This document shows positions 8,086 through 16,403 of a DNA stretch of 16,828 nucleotides, in pieces. Positions within the stretch are counted from its first letter, which is position 1. The number at the start of each line of letters is the position of its first letter. The notes under the pieces were generated by a model. The model was not told the origin of the DNA and ran no database searches. It worked only from the letters and a program-made list of their open reading frames with translations. Position numbers and translations under genes: made by a program. Origin of the DNA: Perkinsus olseni (lineage: Eukaryota > Perkinsozoa > Perkinsida > Perkinsidae); the NCBI GenBank assembly GCA_013115135.1, contig JABANP010000798.1, positions 1 to 16,828 of the forward strand, read 5' to 3'.

Positions 8086-9240
8086 CTGATGCAAAACAAT
8101 GCATCCAATTTTCAATCATTCTCTTACCTTTTATAGTAAGACGAATATGGGAAAAGTGTGGTATCGGTGAAAACATGACAATATTACTACGACAAACTAT
8201 GGAGAACGAGAGCCCAATCCGACCGCTGTCGGAGACAACAAGACGCACACAGTTCTGGTCTTCTACATTTGAGCGGAGCGATGCAGAGAGGCATATAAAT
8301 TCCACGCCTCAAAATAAAAATACACGACCCCAATTTCAGATTCAAATTCGCTTTGTAAACAAGAAAAATCATCGTTTTTCCCGATTTGCCTTGAAAACGC
8401 ACGCTCCTCAGTTGTCCGAACGACCATGCATGATCGAAGGACAGCGACTATATACCACCGAAGGCGGTCACCGCACGGAAGCGTACCGAGTTGAGTTCGA
8501 GAAAACCTAGGCTAGCGATTTCACGGCCACCGACCGACATCATATCGGAGTTGGACGACATTCCCGAGAGTGAATCTTACAGTATCACTAATAAACTTTT
8601 CCTTATTCCCGTTAATATCCAATATTATACTACGTGTATTTATAAGTAAGCGTCGAAAAAACTGTTTAAAAGTCCTCAGTAGGAGCCCCAACAACTTCCA
8701 CATCACCATTGCGCCGCAAAGCAGAGAACGAGATCATCACATCAGTCTATATACCCACACAAAACAGCACGTCTAACGATATGCATTCATCCCATGAAAA
8801 TTTATTATGTTTTCCTCACTAAGCATAATTTTTATCATATTTTCTTAGTGTCTTGTTATCGGTTCAACTTACTATAGCCATGGTATGAGTAAGGCCTTTG
8901 TCTCGCCAGCAGAAGAGGGACACCGCCCTTTCGATATTCTCACAAAACTCCGCGATTTCGACCTAGGCTTTCCAAGCTACTTCTCGGAAGTCTTTCCACA
9001 TTCGTCCAACTCCACCGATCAAACTGATCAAAAATAATCATCAGAAATCGAGCATGCGTAATGCAGGAAAAAAAGTATCTCAGATTTTCTCTAACCTCTG
9101 CGTGAACATAATAATGAACATTTTATCCCTCTTGAAACAAGATACGCCGTTGCTAGCCCGACTGAGCCGGTTTTCGACGTTGGACTTGGAACTCACACAC
9201 ACGAAGCGCAGATTGAGAAGTAGAGGTCGATGAGCGCTTC
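8086..9240. other. Large intron interior with repeat copy and weak frames
   Basis: This is the downstream part of the 3.4-kb intron of the PH/hairpin gene. A plus-strand frame from ATG 8175 to 8510 (111 residues) contains, at 8297-8410, a diverged third copy of the flank found at 1364-1480: aaattccacgc-tcaaaat, caatttcaga and cgtttttc recur in order. A minus-strand frame near 9030-8950 (FDRWSWTNVERLPRSSLESL) follows an acceptor-like attatttttgatcag. The stretch 8560-8900 is AT-rich with no convincing exon. None of these is strong enough to call a gene. Confidence 0.35.
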
Positions 9241-9245
9241 ACCTC

Positions 9246-9340
9246 GGCTGCGACTCCTCAGTGGCCATGTCGTACAGATCGTAGTCGAATGTAGCCGGGG
9301 AAGGGCTGCTGGCATCCAAGCTTGATCTCGGACCTGCATG
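9246..9340 (-). CDS. Possible isolated minus-strand exon
   Basis: Between the acceptor-like ccctcatgcag and a donor-like cgag/gtgaag the minus strand reads SSLDASSPSPATFDYDLYDM and ATEESQP. The acidic, serine and proline-rich composition looks coding, but no phase-matched partner was found. It would have to be an alternative exon of the PH/hairpin gene or part of a nested gene. The downstream GTGAAG donor is not ideal. Confidence 0.2.
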
Positions 9341-9439
9341 AGGGGCAACAGGAAAAATCATCGTCCGGAAAAGGCGTATCTTAGGTCGAAGCTGGGTTGA
9401 GACACACAAGGAAGATTCTCCTACCATATCCAAACAGCT

Positions 9440-10010
9440 TGCGCATGTACGATGAGTCATCCTTCCTCGCCGAGGACGGTTCTCCAGGAGAAGGCAGCCC
9501 AGGCGTAGACGGTTCGGGCGGCGTTTCCGAGGACACCAACGAGGCCGGGTCGGCCGAGGTCGCTATTGTTGGCAGCCATCTCCGCCGACGTACAAAATCA
9601 TACCTGAGCTAACCTCTTGCGATGCAGCAGTCTTCCTCGCGAGGAGGCCTACCGACTGTAAGTGGACTTCCAGGCGGAGGAGCCCCATCGCCAGGCATAC
9701 CTCCAACCATTATCATCGGTACCACCGGGGCCGGGCACAACGTCGATGCGCCAAGTAATCTGAGAGAGGACCGCCATAGGCTGCTCGGCCGAGGAAGAGT
9801 TGGGTCAGCGGCGAATTCCGAGCTCAGATAGCGACCTTTCGTTCGAAGGGGAGACTAATCAGAGACGGCAATGCGACAGTGCCACTAGGAATTCCACCAG
9901 GCGATCTGATACCAGGAAAATTACAAAAGAGCTGCGCGTGGATGGTAGGAGGCGAGAGGACGCTACCAGTCGAGAGAGCTCGAGCTGAACACCAAGCCTA
10001 GATTACGACC
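9440..10010 (+). CDS. Possible Gly/Pro/Ser-rich plus-strand gene in the big intron
   Basis: Three neighbouring open segments share a biased composition. The first starts at ATG 9448 (YDESSFLAEDGSPGEGSPGV, then GSGGVSEDTNEAGSAE). The second, after the acceptor gcgatgcag near 9626, reads SSRGGLPTVSGLPGGGAPSP. The third, near 9829-10010, reads TVPLGIPPGDLIPGKLQ. A phase-0 chain is possible using a weak donor (GTCGCT at 9558), then a strong GTAAGT at 9659 with an acceptor at 9828. Alternatively the middle segment may run on to its own stop at 9829-9831. The low-complexity content makes a chance open frame more likely, and no domain is recognised. Confidence 0.3.
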
Positions 10011-10191
10011 TTCCTGCGAATCTGAAGCTACCCGAATATCATTGGCGATTAGCATTCATTCGATCCCTGGATTCTAGTGAGGACTTCGAACATATTCATT
10101 CTTATAAAGACTCATCTCAGCGGAGCGAAGCACATTCTGTCACTTCTGCACTTTTTTGCGCGTTCGTTGGCTCACTTATTTCTCCGCGACC

Positions 10192-10751
10192 ATGTTGATT
10201 GAATTTGCGAGACACATACCACTCGAAAGCTCGCGATCTATGTATCCTATAAAATACGAAATCGCTCCCATCCCAGTTCTACCAACCAAAACTGTCGTAG
10301 ATGGAACCGAAATAATACGGAAAAAGCCCGGGCTGGCGTTCGAACCCGAGATTCAGTGCGGAGCTCCGCTTTTTCGTTACGAAGGCCTAGTACTCATGTT
10401 CCCGCCAAATTCGACAATCAGACGGTGTTCCTCAAAAACCCCTTATACCAGGCAATGCCCACTCACATTAGAGCTTGAGGTCGGTGGATCGAGAGTGATC
10501 TTCCCCGTCACGTTGCTCCACCGAGGTCGATCCATCACCAACAAATTCACCGGAGAAAACGTCTTCCCTCCGAACAGTCGCCTCTGGTTCTCCCAGATCT
10601 CAGAAACGTAACTGCGCGCACAGCGGATTTTGCCAAGGCCGCCGTCGAAGCTGTCGTGGCCTTACTCGGTGTCCTCGACGCCCTCGGCCTGCTCCAGCTC
10701 GGGGATGAGCAACGGCGTGAGTTCAATCTGCTGAACATCTTTCGACGCTGA
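10192..10751 (+). CDS. Candidate plus-strand gene, unrecognised
   Basis: A frame from ATG 10192 reads MLIEFARHIPLESSRSMYPI, IRKKPGLAFEPEIQCGAPLF, GLVLMFPPNSTIRRCSS, then LTLELEVGGSRVIFPVTLLH. It either stops at 10609-10611 or is spliced from about 10523 (weak donor GTCGAT) to 10595 after a strong acceptor (tctggttctcccag). The second option continues LRNVTARTADFAKAAVEAVV and LLGVLDALGLLQLGDEQR to TGA 10749-10751. The second part is a convincing amphipathic or hydrophobic helix, which is why the splice is proposed. No family recognised. It lies in the large intron, opposite to the host gene. Confidence 0.3.
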
Positions 10752-10778
10752 TGCTCTCAGAAAGGACAACGGTCTGAG

Positions 10779-10815
10779 AAGAATTGATACCCGGGTTCGA
10801 TCCCTGGTTACGGTA
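10779..10815 (+). other. tRNA T-arm-like sequence
   Basis: The segment acccgggttcgatccctgg has the GTTCGATCC core and pairing of a tRNA T-arm. I found no matching 5' acceptor strand or D-arm upstream, so it is not a complete tRNA. A fragment of a tRNA-derived short interspersed element is the likeliest explanation. Confidence 0.3.
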
Positions 10816-10830
10816 TTTTTACCTCACTTC

Positions 10831-11939
10831 AGATAACCGTTGCTTCACGTACTCGGCGTTGATATCGAAGGAACGCGTCAAGGACCGAGACAGACCAGAA
10901 CGGACGGCCGGGTTGCAGTAAATGCAGTAACTGTCGCTCAGAATAAAACTACCGCACAGCCGAAGCACAGTCCACATAACAGCACCGTGTGATCGCTATC
11001 TTCAGCATACCATTAAGAAGCGTGCATTTTTCTGAGGCAAGTCCGGAAAACTATGATTATTTCCTTCACGAAGGCACTTGAGTCTGGGGTGTTACACTCA
11101 TTTTGAAGCGTGGAATTTATTGATATATTGAACAACCGTTTCATCGACCGTTTCAGCGCTGTGATTTCCCGCCTCCGAAGCGTGCAATTTTCTTAGGAGA
11201 ATCTCCTGTTGTACGCCCTCACTGATGATAGAAAATACTAGGGTAAAAATGCTCGTTATCAACTCTCTTCATCTCGAGTACTCACCACCCTTCATCAGCT
11301 TTATTCCGTTCCCTATGAGCCCAACCTACGCTACGTTCTACTCGACAGTCTGTACAACGACATTGACTGTCCAACGGGACGGCCCCCTTACAGAGTGAGA
11401 TGAACGCACAGCAGCCAATGACAGCGCTGAGGGAAGACCACCAGAAGCAGCGTGCAATAGACTAGCCAGGCTGAGGATCTGAGGAGACGATGGAGATGAG
11501 AGAGAAGATCGCTCCTGGCCACCTGAAGGTCCATCGCCATTCGACGACGTCGTTGTATTTGGCCTTGACCATTTGGAAGAGATCGACGAGCTTGACGAAG
11601 CGGGAGATCTGCGTCTTGAAATATTCAAACTCCAGTCGCCTGGTCGTCTGTTGTGATTCCGACAAAGGCGAAAAGTACCTGAGGAGCGTATCCAAGGTTG
11701 ATGCTGGTTCGACACAGAATTCCATCACCACCAACTCACTCGGCCAAGCCACCAGTGAGGCGAGGCACCACCTTCAACGCCGTGACGTAATGGGAGGGGG
11801 GCCTGTGGTCAGCGGCGGTTGGCTGCTTGCTACCCGGCGCCACAACGGCACACCATCTGAAGGGGAGGCGACCCCTGCTGATACTCCCACTAGATTATAA
11901 TGGTAACGAGGGACATGAGTATGATAAAGATACATCTCC
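10831..11939 (-). repeat. Fuller copy of the inverted duplication
   Basis: This is the mate of 934-1670 in opposite orientation. It includes exons 10 and 11 of the PH/hairpin gene and their intron, with open frames, and extra sequence (about 11157-11555) missing from the other copy. It also ends next to the 64-nt direct repeat at 11941-12004, so two duplicated segments meet here. Apart from the exons, 10840-11460 holds no gene that I can support. Confidence 0.85.
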
Positions 11940-12909
11940 ACAGCCTTGATAGTAGATCGGCAACTATCAGCATCACAATGGAGTTTCACCCGTGAAACGT
12001 GAAGGGGAGTTTTGCACGTACCAAAAAACGCGAAAATCGCGATGTGAAATAAATTCAAATCACTTCGCGAAGTACACATCGCCGTGAAGACCATTTCGCG
12101 AAAAATGGAATCGCGAATGACAATAAATAATTTCCAATATCTTCATCTAATCATAATTAATAATAACATAACCCACAGCGGGCCGCTTTCCTTCACCCAC
12201 CTCGCTCCGCCAAGCTGGTCGTCCGAGTCTCTCGTCCATGGAAGATTCCTGCGCATATCGTACTTCATTATTGCAGTCTCGCCGATGAGGTAGCCCGTCT
12301 CGGGATGGAAGACGTAGAGTATCTGTGGAAAATCATCGCCCGGCACGGGAAAATTTCTGACAGAAAATAAATTTTCTTGATATATGAAAATACAGGAAAC
12401 AGGCCAGCCGTGCGCGACGGCCTCGTTTTGACGGAAGATGTTGACGTTAATGGTCTTCACAGAAAGCAATAATCGATCAACCGTTTCATCCGTACAAGGG
12501 GTAGTCGGTGAATACGGATGATGATCCACACGCGTGAGTGCAAGGACCCTACCAGTCTGTCCCGAGGCTTGCGCTGGTATAAGGGTATCTCGACTGGCGG
12601 ATCTAGTGTCGGCTCGACCTGTCCATGACGAGCATGCGTCAACCTTGGATACTCGACAATGCTCACCTCAGAAGACACGCCTCCAAGCCTGTCACTGGTT
12701 GGGGACAGCTGCTCCTCGCCGGGGACGACCGAAATCTCCGAGCACCGACGCTGTCTCAAGTAAGAGAGATCGTCAGCGGCGGCCTCTGAAGAATGACACC
12801 AACCGAGTTGAGCCGGAATCTGTCACGAGCAGGGTTCGACCTAAGATACTCGGTGACTCCAGCGTGGTCGGCTCCGCATCCAAGTGGTAGTCAATGACGG
12901 GAATCCGAG
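11523..12909 (-). CDS. PH/hairpin gene: linker, possible C2-like and pre-hairpin exons
   Basis: Exons 6 to 11 are 12909-12800, 12750-12667, 12618-12553, 12454-12201, 11856-11740 and 11678-11523, all joining in phase. Exons 6-8 are acidic and proline or serine-rich (RIPVIDYHLDAEPTTLESPS, EISVVPGEEQLSPTSDRLGG). Exon 9 looks beta-rich (TINVNIFRQNEAVAHGWP, FPQILYVFHPETGYLIGETA). Its last part resembles the closing strands of a C2 domain, tentatively. Exon 10 reads WCAVVAPGSKQPTAADHRPP. Exon 11 is a helix leading to the hairpin (TRRLEFEYFKTQISRFVKLV, then MVKAKYNDVVEWRWTF), comparable in layout to the W-containing segment before the last helices of MCTP or GRAMD4. The 61-nt intron between exons 10 and 11 has GTGAGT and ctcctcag. 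Exon 9 could hold a 43-nt T-rich intron instead. Confidence 0.55.
11941..12004 (+). repeat. 64-nt exact direct repeat (copy of 2356-2419)
   Basis: This copy is identical to 2356-2419 and has an equivalent acceptor (gatacatctccacag) to its left. If the plus-strand exon at 2359-2410 is real, this is an orphan copy of that last exon inside an intron of the opposite-strand gene. Confidence 0.85.
12026..12120. repeat. Cluster of TCGCGA-centred palindromes
   Basis: In under 100 bases the core tcgcga or cgcgaa recurs about five times. One occurrence is the perfect 12-mer acttcgcgaagt at 12062-12073. Another is ccatttcgcgaaaaatgg at 12091-12108. The flanking gcgatgtg (12039-12046) and cacatcgc (12075-12082) form an outer inverted pair. 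It sits in the intron between exons 9 and 10 of the PH/hairpin gene. Confidence 0.7.
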
Positions 12910-12973
12910 CTGAACAGAAAAAATTCCGAATAAGCGATCGCAGGCAGCAGCGGTACTTAGTGTTGACTCCAAT

Positions 12974-14200
12974 TCAGCGAAGACGACCGGAGGCAGTAAA
13001 CAGGCTGGTCGAGCCGTTGATACTAGATAGTCGACCACTCGGACGCTGACCCTCATCAAAGGCCGATCCTACGGCGGTAGGGGTGGCGGCGGACCTGGCA
13101 CGGCAGGTTGCGATCATAGTAGCAACGCCAAGGACTCACCCGTCGGCCTTTCCTCAGAGACTGATTCGTCGTTGCTGATGAGAAAAAAGAATACAATAGA
13201 ACCGTCACGGTTTTTCGAGGTTGAATTCAATACGGGAGGTTCAATACGTTTCTAGAGGCTACATTGCGGTGGGGTAAAGTATCATACTATATCCCACCAA
13301 CTATACTAAAGTACATATACTATAAACCCATAAACAGCAGTCACGACGAATTCAACTTTTCGGTGTAAATTCCAAATCCTTTGACCGTAGGACCTCACCT
13401 CATCTTCTCAGCCTCCCTGCCAGGTGTCTCCCCCATCCGGCTGGCCCTGTCCATCGCCTGGATCCAATCGTTAGCAAAGTCCAAGGTCGGAGCCGCGAAG
13501 TAAAGGGATTCTGAGAAAAATCCCTGAGTTGCAATTCCCATTCTCCGGAGTCCTTCGAGTATCCAAGGTTGAAGCGAGGTCAAGACGAGTGGTACTACCA
13601 TTCAGTTGGCCACCCCGAACGACCCATATATAGCCAGACTTGGTCGGACACGGTATAACCTTAGAAGCGCAAGGGCTGTAGCAGATCGACCGGCGGCGGT
13701 GGCGGGAGAGAACCCTACCTGGCAGCCGGCGATGCTCCACCACAACGATGCCGAGGACAGGTCCAAGGGCCGGGCGAGATTGACTGAAAGGCAATAAAGT
13801 GGGCGAGTTGAAGATTCCCCGGTGTAGGGAATAACGGACAGGGACGAAGGACACAAGTCGTCGACAGTCGATGATGAGTAGCGGACACACCACTCGCAGC
13901 TGCCCCCTCGCCGAGAGAATCTCAGATTATTCTATTTCACAATATACCGTAAATGTTCACCGCATTGTTATATTAGAAATAACAATCCCGACATAACAAC
14001 CCTCCTCAACAGGAATTAGCCCACTCCGTAGTCTTATTACCTTTCCTGAAGCTGTAAACCACGCTGCCGTCTAACACTATGTACCGCTTCTTGAACACTC
14101 TGGTCACTCGGCTTCTCTTCTGCAGCCAATTCTGGTAGGGCAGTGGCGACCTACCCTCCCTCTCCGCTGTTGGCATTCTCACAAACCACTGCCTCACCAT
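12974..14200 (-). CDS. PH-domain exons, 5' part of the PH/hairpin gene
   Basis: PH domains bind phosphoinositides or proteins and bring their hosts to membranes. Exons are 14200-14041 (ATG at 14200 or 14176), 13783-13719, 13523-13399, 13174-13140 and 13068-12988 or 12974. Splice phases agree (1, 0, 2, 1), with introns of 257, 195, 224 and 71 nt. Exon 1 has the diagnostic opening NWLQKRSRVTRVFKKRYIVL followed by DGSVVYSFRK. Exon 3 has the closing strand and helix SLYFAAPTLDFANDWIQAMD with the conserved tryptophan. Exon 2 supplies the middle strands, in a less certain frame. Exons 4-5 are a serine and glycine-rich linker (NDESVSEERPT, FDEGQRPSGRLSSINGS). If exon 5 is not spliced at its weak donor (GTCGTC, 12987) it ends at TGA 12974-12976 and the PH protein is only about 159 residues. 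If spliced, the gene continues to 6894 as one protein of about 580 residues. Confidence 0.75.
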
Positions 14201-14394
14201 CAGGAAGTCTCTCTACTACTTCTCTTTTATCATCCATCAGCCATCACCATCATAGCGTGGGATGAACCGCTGCACTCTGAGGCCTTCCGAAGCCGCTCCG
14301 CATCACCCCGTTACACTAACTCAAGGCTGGCAGTGATGACAGTATTTGTTGCACATCCTCAGGATTGGCGACGTCTCCAAGAAACGAACTACAT

Positions 14395-15051
14395 TCAGTC
14401 CAGTTTGCGTCGTCTGTGGACCTTCTGACCACTGACCTCCGGGACGGGCTCAGAGGGAGGGGACGCTGGCTGGCTGGATGACGGCAGAATCGCACAGAAT
14501 AGAACCCAGAAACCTGAGCAACGCAGTGCTATATTCAAAAGTCAATAGAATTCGGCAAAAGTTGGTATGAAACAGCGCACGCTCAGCGAATATAGCACCG
14601 CCCCTACCTAGTAAGGAACCTATCCCCGCCATGATGGCTACGATGTTCGCCGTCCGATTGCTGTGGTCCGCGGACTGTATTATCCTCTCACACGACTTGG
14701 TACGGAAGAGGATACCCGGCTGAGAAACAACAACTGCCTCCCCAGAAGGCATCGATCTGGACGCGGTCCACTCTCCGAAACATCTCTCCGGACAAAAGAC
14801 AAGATGCTCCTTCCCTTGGTACCTTGGCAGCCTGATCAACTCCCCGCTGCCGATCGAAGATCTCAGCGCCGATCCGACCGACCAGGTGAGACTGTCGAAC
14901 CCTGCATACACAACGGCATAGATTCATAATCCTTTTTACCGCGCGCCACGAAATTAACCCGCCTATGGTAGATTACGTGTTCAAAACGTCCTGCCGCTTG
15001 TCCGCCAGCTGCAAGGCCTCGAACATGCACACTGACCGAGAGCAGTCGTTC
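14395..15051 (-). CDS. Single-pass membrane protein, 3' part
   Basis: Exons are proposed at 15051-14977, 14901-14823, 14785-14608 and 14513-14395 with matching phases. Introns are 75, 37 and 94 nt. The ectodomain is cysteine-bearing (NDCSRSVCMFEALQLADKRQ, RCFGEWTASRSM, TKSCERIIQSADHSNRT, with an N-glycosylation site). One transmembrane helix is formed across the last intron (IVAIMAGIGSLL joined to GFWVLFCAIL), followed by a short proline and serine-rich tail ending KVHRRRKLD. The helix appearing only after splicing supports the last junction. The 37-nt intron is doubtful; reading straight through from 14901 in the lower frame is the alternative. No family recognised, and the 5' end was not found. 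The stop lies 195 nt before the PH-gene ATG. An open frame at 14316-14440 (TECSSFLGDVANPEDVQQIL) may be an alternative end. Confidence 0.45.
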
Positions 15052-15130
15052 CTGAAATACAGGTGCGGGAATCGAACCAGGAACCTCGTGATAGACAGAC
15101 GCCGTCACAATTCTGTTACACTGTCTGGTT
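15052..15130 (-). other. tRNA-like fragment, probably from a SINE
   Basis: On the minus strand, ggttcctggttcgattccc matches a tRNA T-arm. It is preceded by a D-arm-like gtgtaacagaattgtgac and an anticodon-arm-like tctgtctatcacg. The acceptor stem does not pair, so a functional tRNA is unlikely. It is placed directly before the acceptor of the exon at 15051, inside the presumed intron. Confidence 0.35.
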
Positions 15131-15640
15131 GGTGAACGGGTCGAAAACTGTACAGGATAGGTTCTTGGCCTTCACTGTCGCATTAACATTCTTCATTGCC
15201 TGAAGCAGAAACCTTCCAACCAGCAACTTCACCAGAGACACCGTTGTTCAAGCCACGAGTCTCCGCATAAGGGAAGCCCCAAGAAGTGCAAGCTAGGGTT
15301 GTGGCAGGTCTATTAATCAGGACGCTTCAGTGACGCGAGACACAGAGGTCGTTCAATAGACCGACTCTGAAACTCAGACTGATTCTGCAAAAGGATTTTT
15401 CGTGTAAAAAATTTAACCTCGGATCGACTCTTGAATTTTAGAATCGGTTAACTGTACGGGGGACAGTCTCCACAGCCAGAACACCGAATTCCCTCCCAGT
15501 CTGAGAGCCTCAGAGGGAATGACTGATTGATACTTGCCCTTGAGACTGCCGCCACGGACGGCTTACCTGCAAAGCCTCGGCCTTGGCCGGACCAATTTCA
15601 TATCGGAAAAGATAATGATAATGAACTCTGAGAGAACGGG
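15131..15640. other. No supported gene
   Basis: Only short open frames occur. One plus-strand segment near 15230-15300 (RHRCSSHESPHKGSPKKCKL) lies between acceptor-like and weak donor-like sites but has no partner. A near-palindrome is present at 15489-15520. Nothing else was recognised. Confidence 0.4.
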
Positions 15641-15645
15641 AGGGA

Positions 15646-15780
15646 ATGGCAACCCACAGCCCCACGGACAGCAGCAGCAGCCTACCTGCTCAGTGCGAGG
15701 TCCATGGCAGCAGCACAGACCAACAGCACAATGGAACACCATACTACTTTCAACCAGCTGAAGGACCTAACACAGGGTGA
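15646..15780 (+). CDS. Possible short Ser/Gln-rich exon
   Basis: A frame from ATG 15646 reads MATHSPTDSSSSLPAQCEVH, GSSTDQQHNGTPYYFQPAEG and stops at TGA 15778, or splices at gg/gtgagc (15777). It contains a cagcagcagcag tract that gives serine in this frame and glutamine in another. An adjoining frame (15777-15962, FFRFWIENEPYLGHSLLPLN) is also open. The evidence is composition and a donor-like site only. Confidence 0.25.
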   Translation: MATHSPTDSSSSLPAQCEVHGSSTDQQHNGTPYYFQPAEGPNTG

Positions 15781-16403
15781 GCAAATATTATACTGAATTC
15801 GGACTCAATTCTGCTGACCCTCGTATGTTTTTTCGATTTTGGATTGAAAATGAGCCCTACTTGGGCCACAGCTTGCTGCCACTCAATGGGTGGCGCTCAT
15901 CGTCCACCCCTCCCAAAGGATCACACGAGCGGTGTACGCGAGAGAAATCACGAGTTCGATGAAACTTATACTATCTGGGATCACAATGCTTCGTAGAATC
16001 TGATTCTGTTGTCCTCGCATTGAAGACTTGGCGCCGTCGACACCGTCGACTCGACGGTGGAAATACCACCGCAGTATCAGCCGAAAAACCTGGGATTCTG
16101 GCAAAAGCTCATGAATCAAGATTTCAGGCCGCAACGAGCGGATCTGAGGTCAAAATGAGGATACCTATAAGACCACCAAAAATGTCATTCCACGGTCTGA
16201 CCAAACGATCCCTGCCCATGGAGCCACTTAGATCCTTGAGCCTGCCGTTGATGATGGCTTCAGAAGGATGATCCTTTTTGAGGTATCAGCACGGCCGATC
16301 AAGCAGACAATCCCTCGCCGTTAATGGGTCCTGTTTTCGATTCTGTTATGCAGGCACTGCCCATCTTCCACCGCACTACTGCGTTCGGGGGCACGAGTCT
16401 TGA
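15781..16403. other. Unassigned, open frames on both strands
   Basis: The minus strand reads RLVRPWNDIFGGLIGILILT near 16210-16140 and SISFIELVISLAYTARVILW near 15980-15910. Both are hydrophobic, but with no phase-matched joins. The minus strand at about 16262-16240 (EAIINGRLK) resembles the QAIIKGRS start of exon 5829-5711, consistent with 16250-16403 being a badly diverged extension of repeat A. A perfect 9+1+9 palindrome lies at 16041-16059 and a 6+5+6 hairpin at 16055-16071. Confidence 0.35.

Noticed and set aside
10324..10372. A further T-arm-like sequence (cgggttcgaacgcc) on the minus strand.
   Set aside because: It lies within a plausible plus-strand coding frame and has no accompanying tRNA arms.
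14746..14885. Plus-strand exon with good splice sites (cctccccag and accag/gtgaga) reading DAVHSPKHLSGQKTRCSFPW.
   Set aside because: No phase-matched partner on the plus strand, and it overlaps minus-strand exons that produce a complete transmembrane helix on splicing.
15040..15130. Functional tRNA gene on the minus strand.
   Set aside because: Only the T-arm is convincing; the acceptor stem does not pair and the anticodon arm is irregular.
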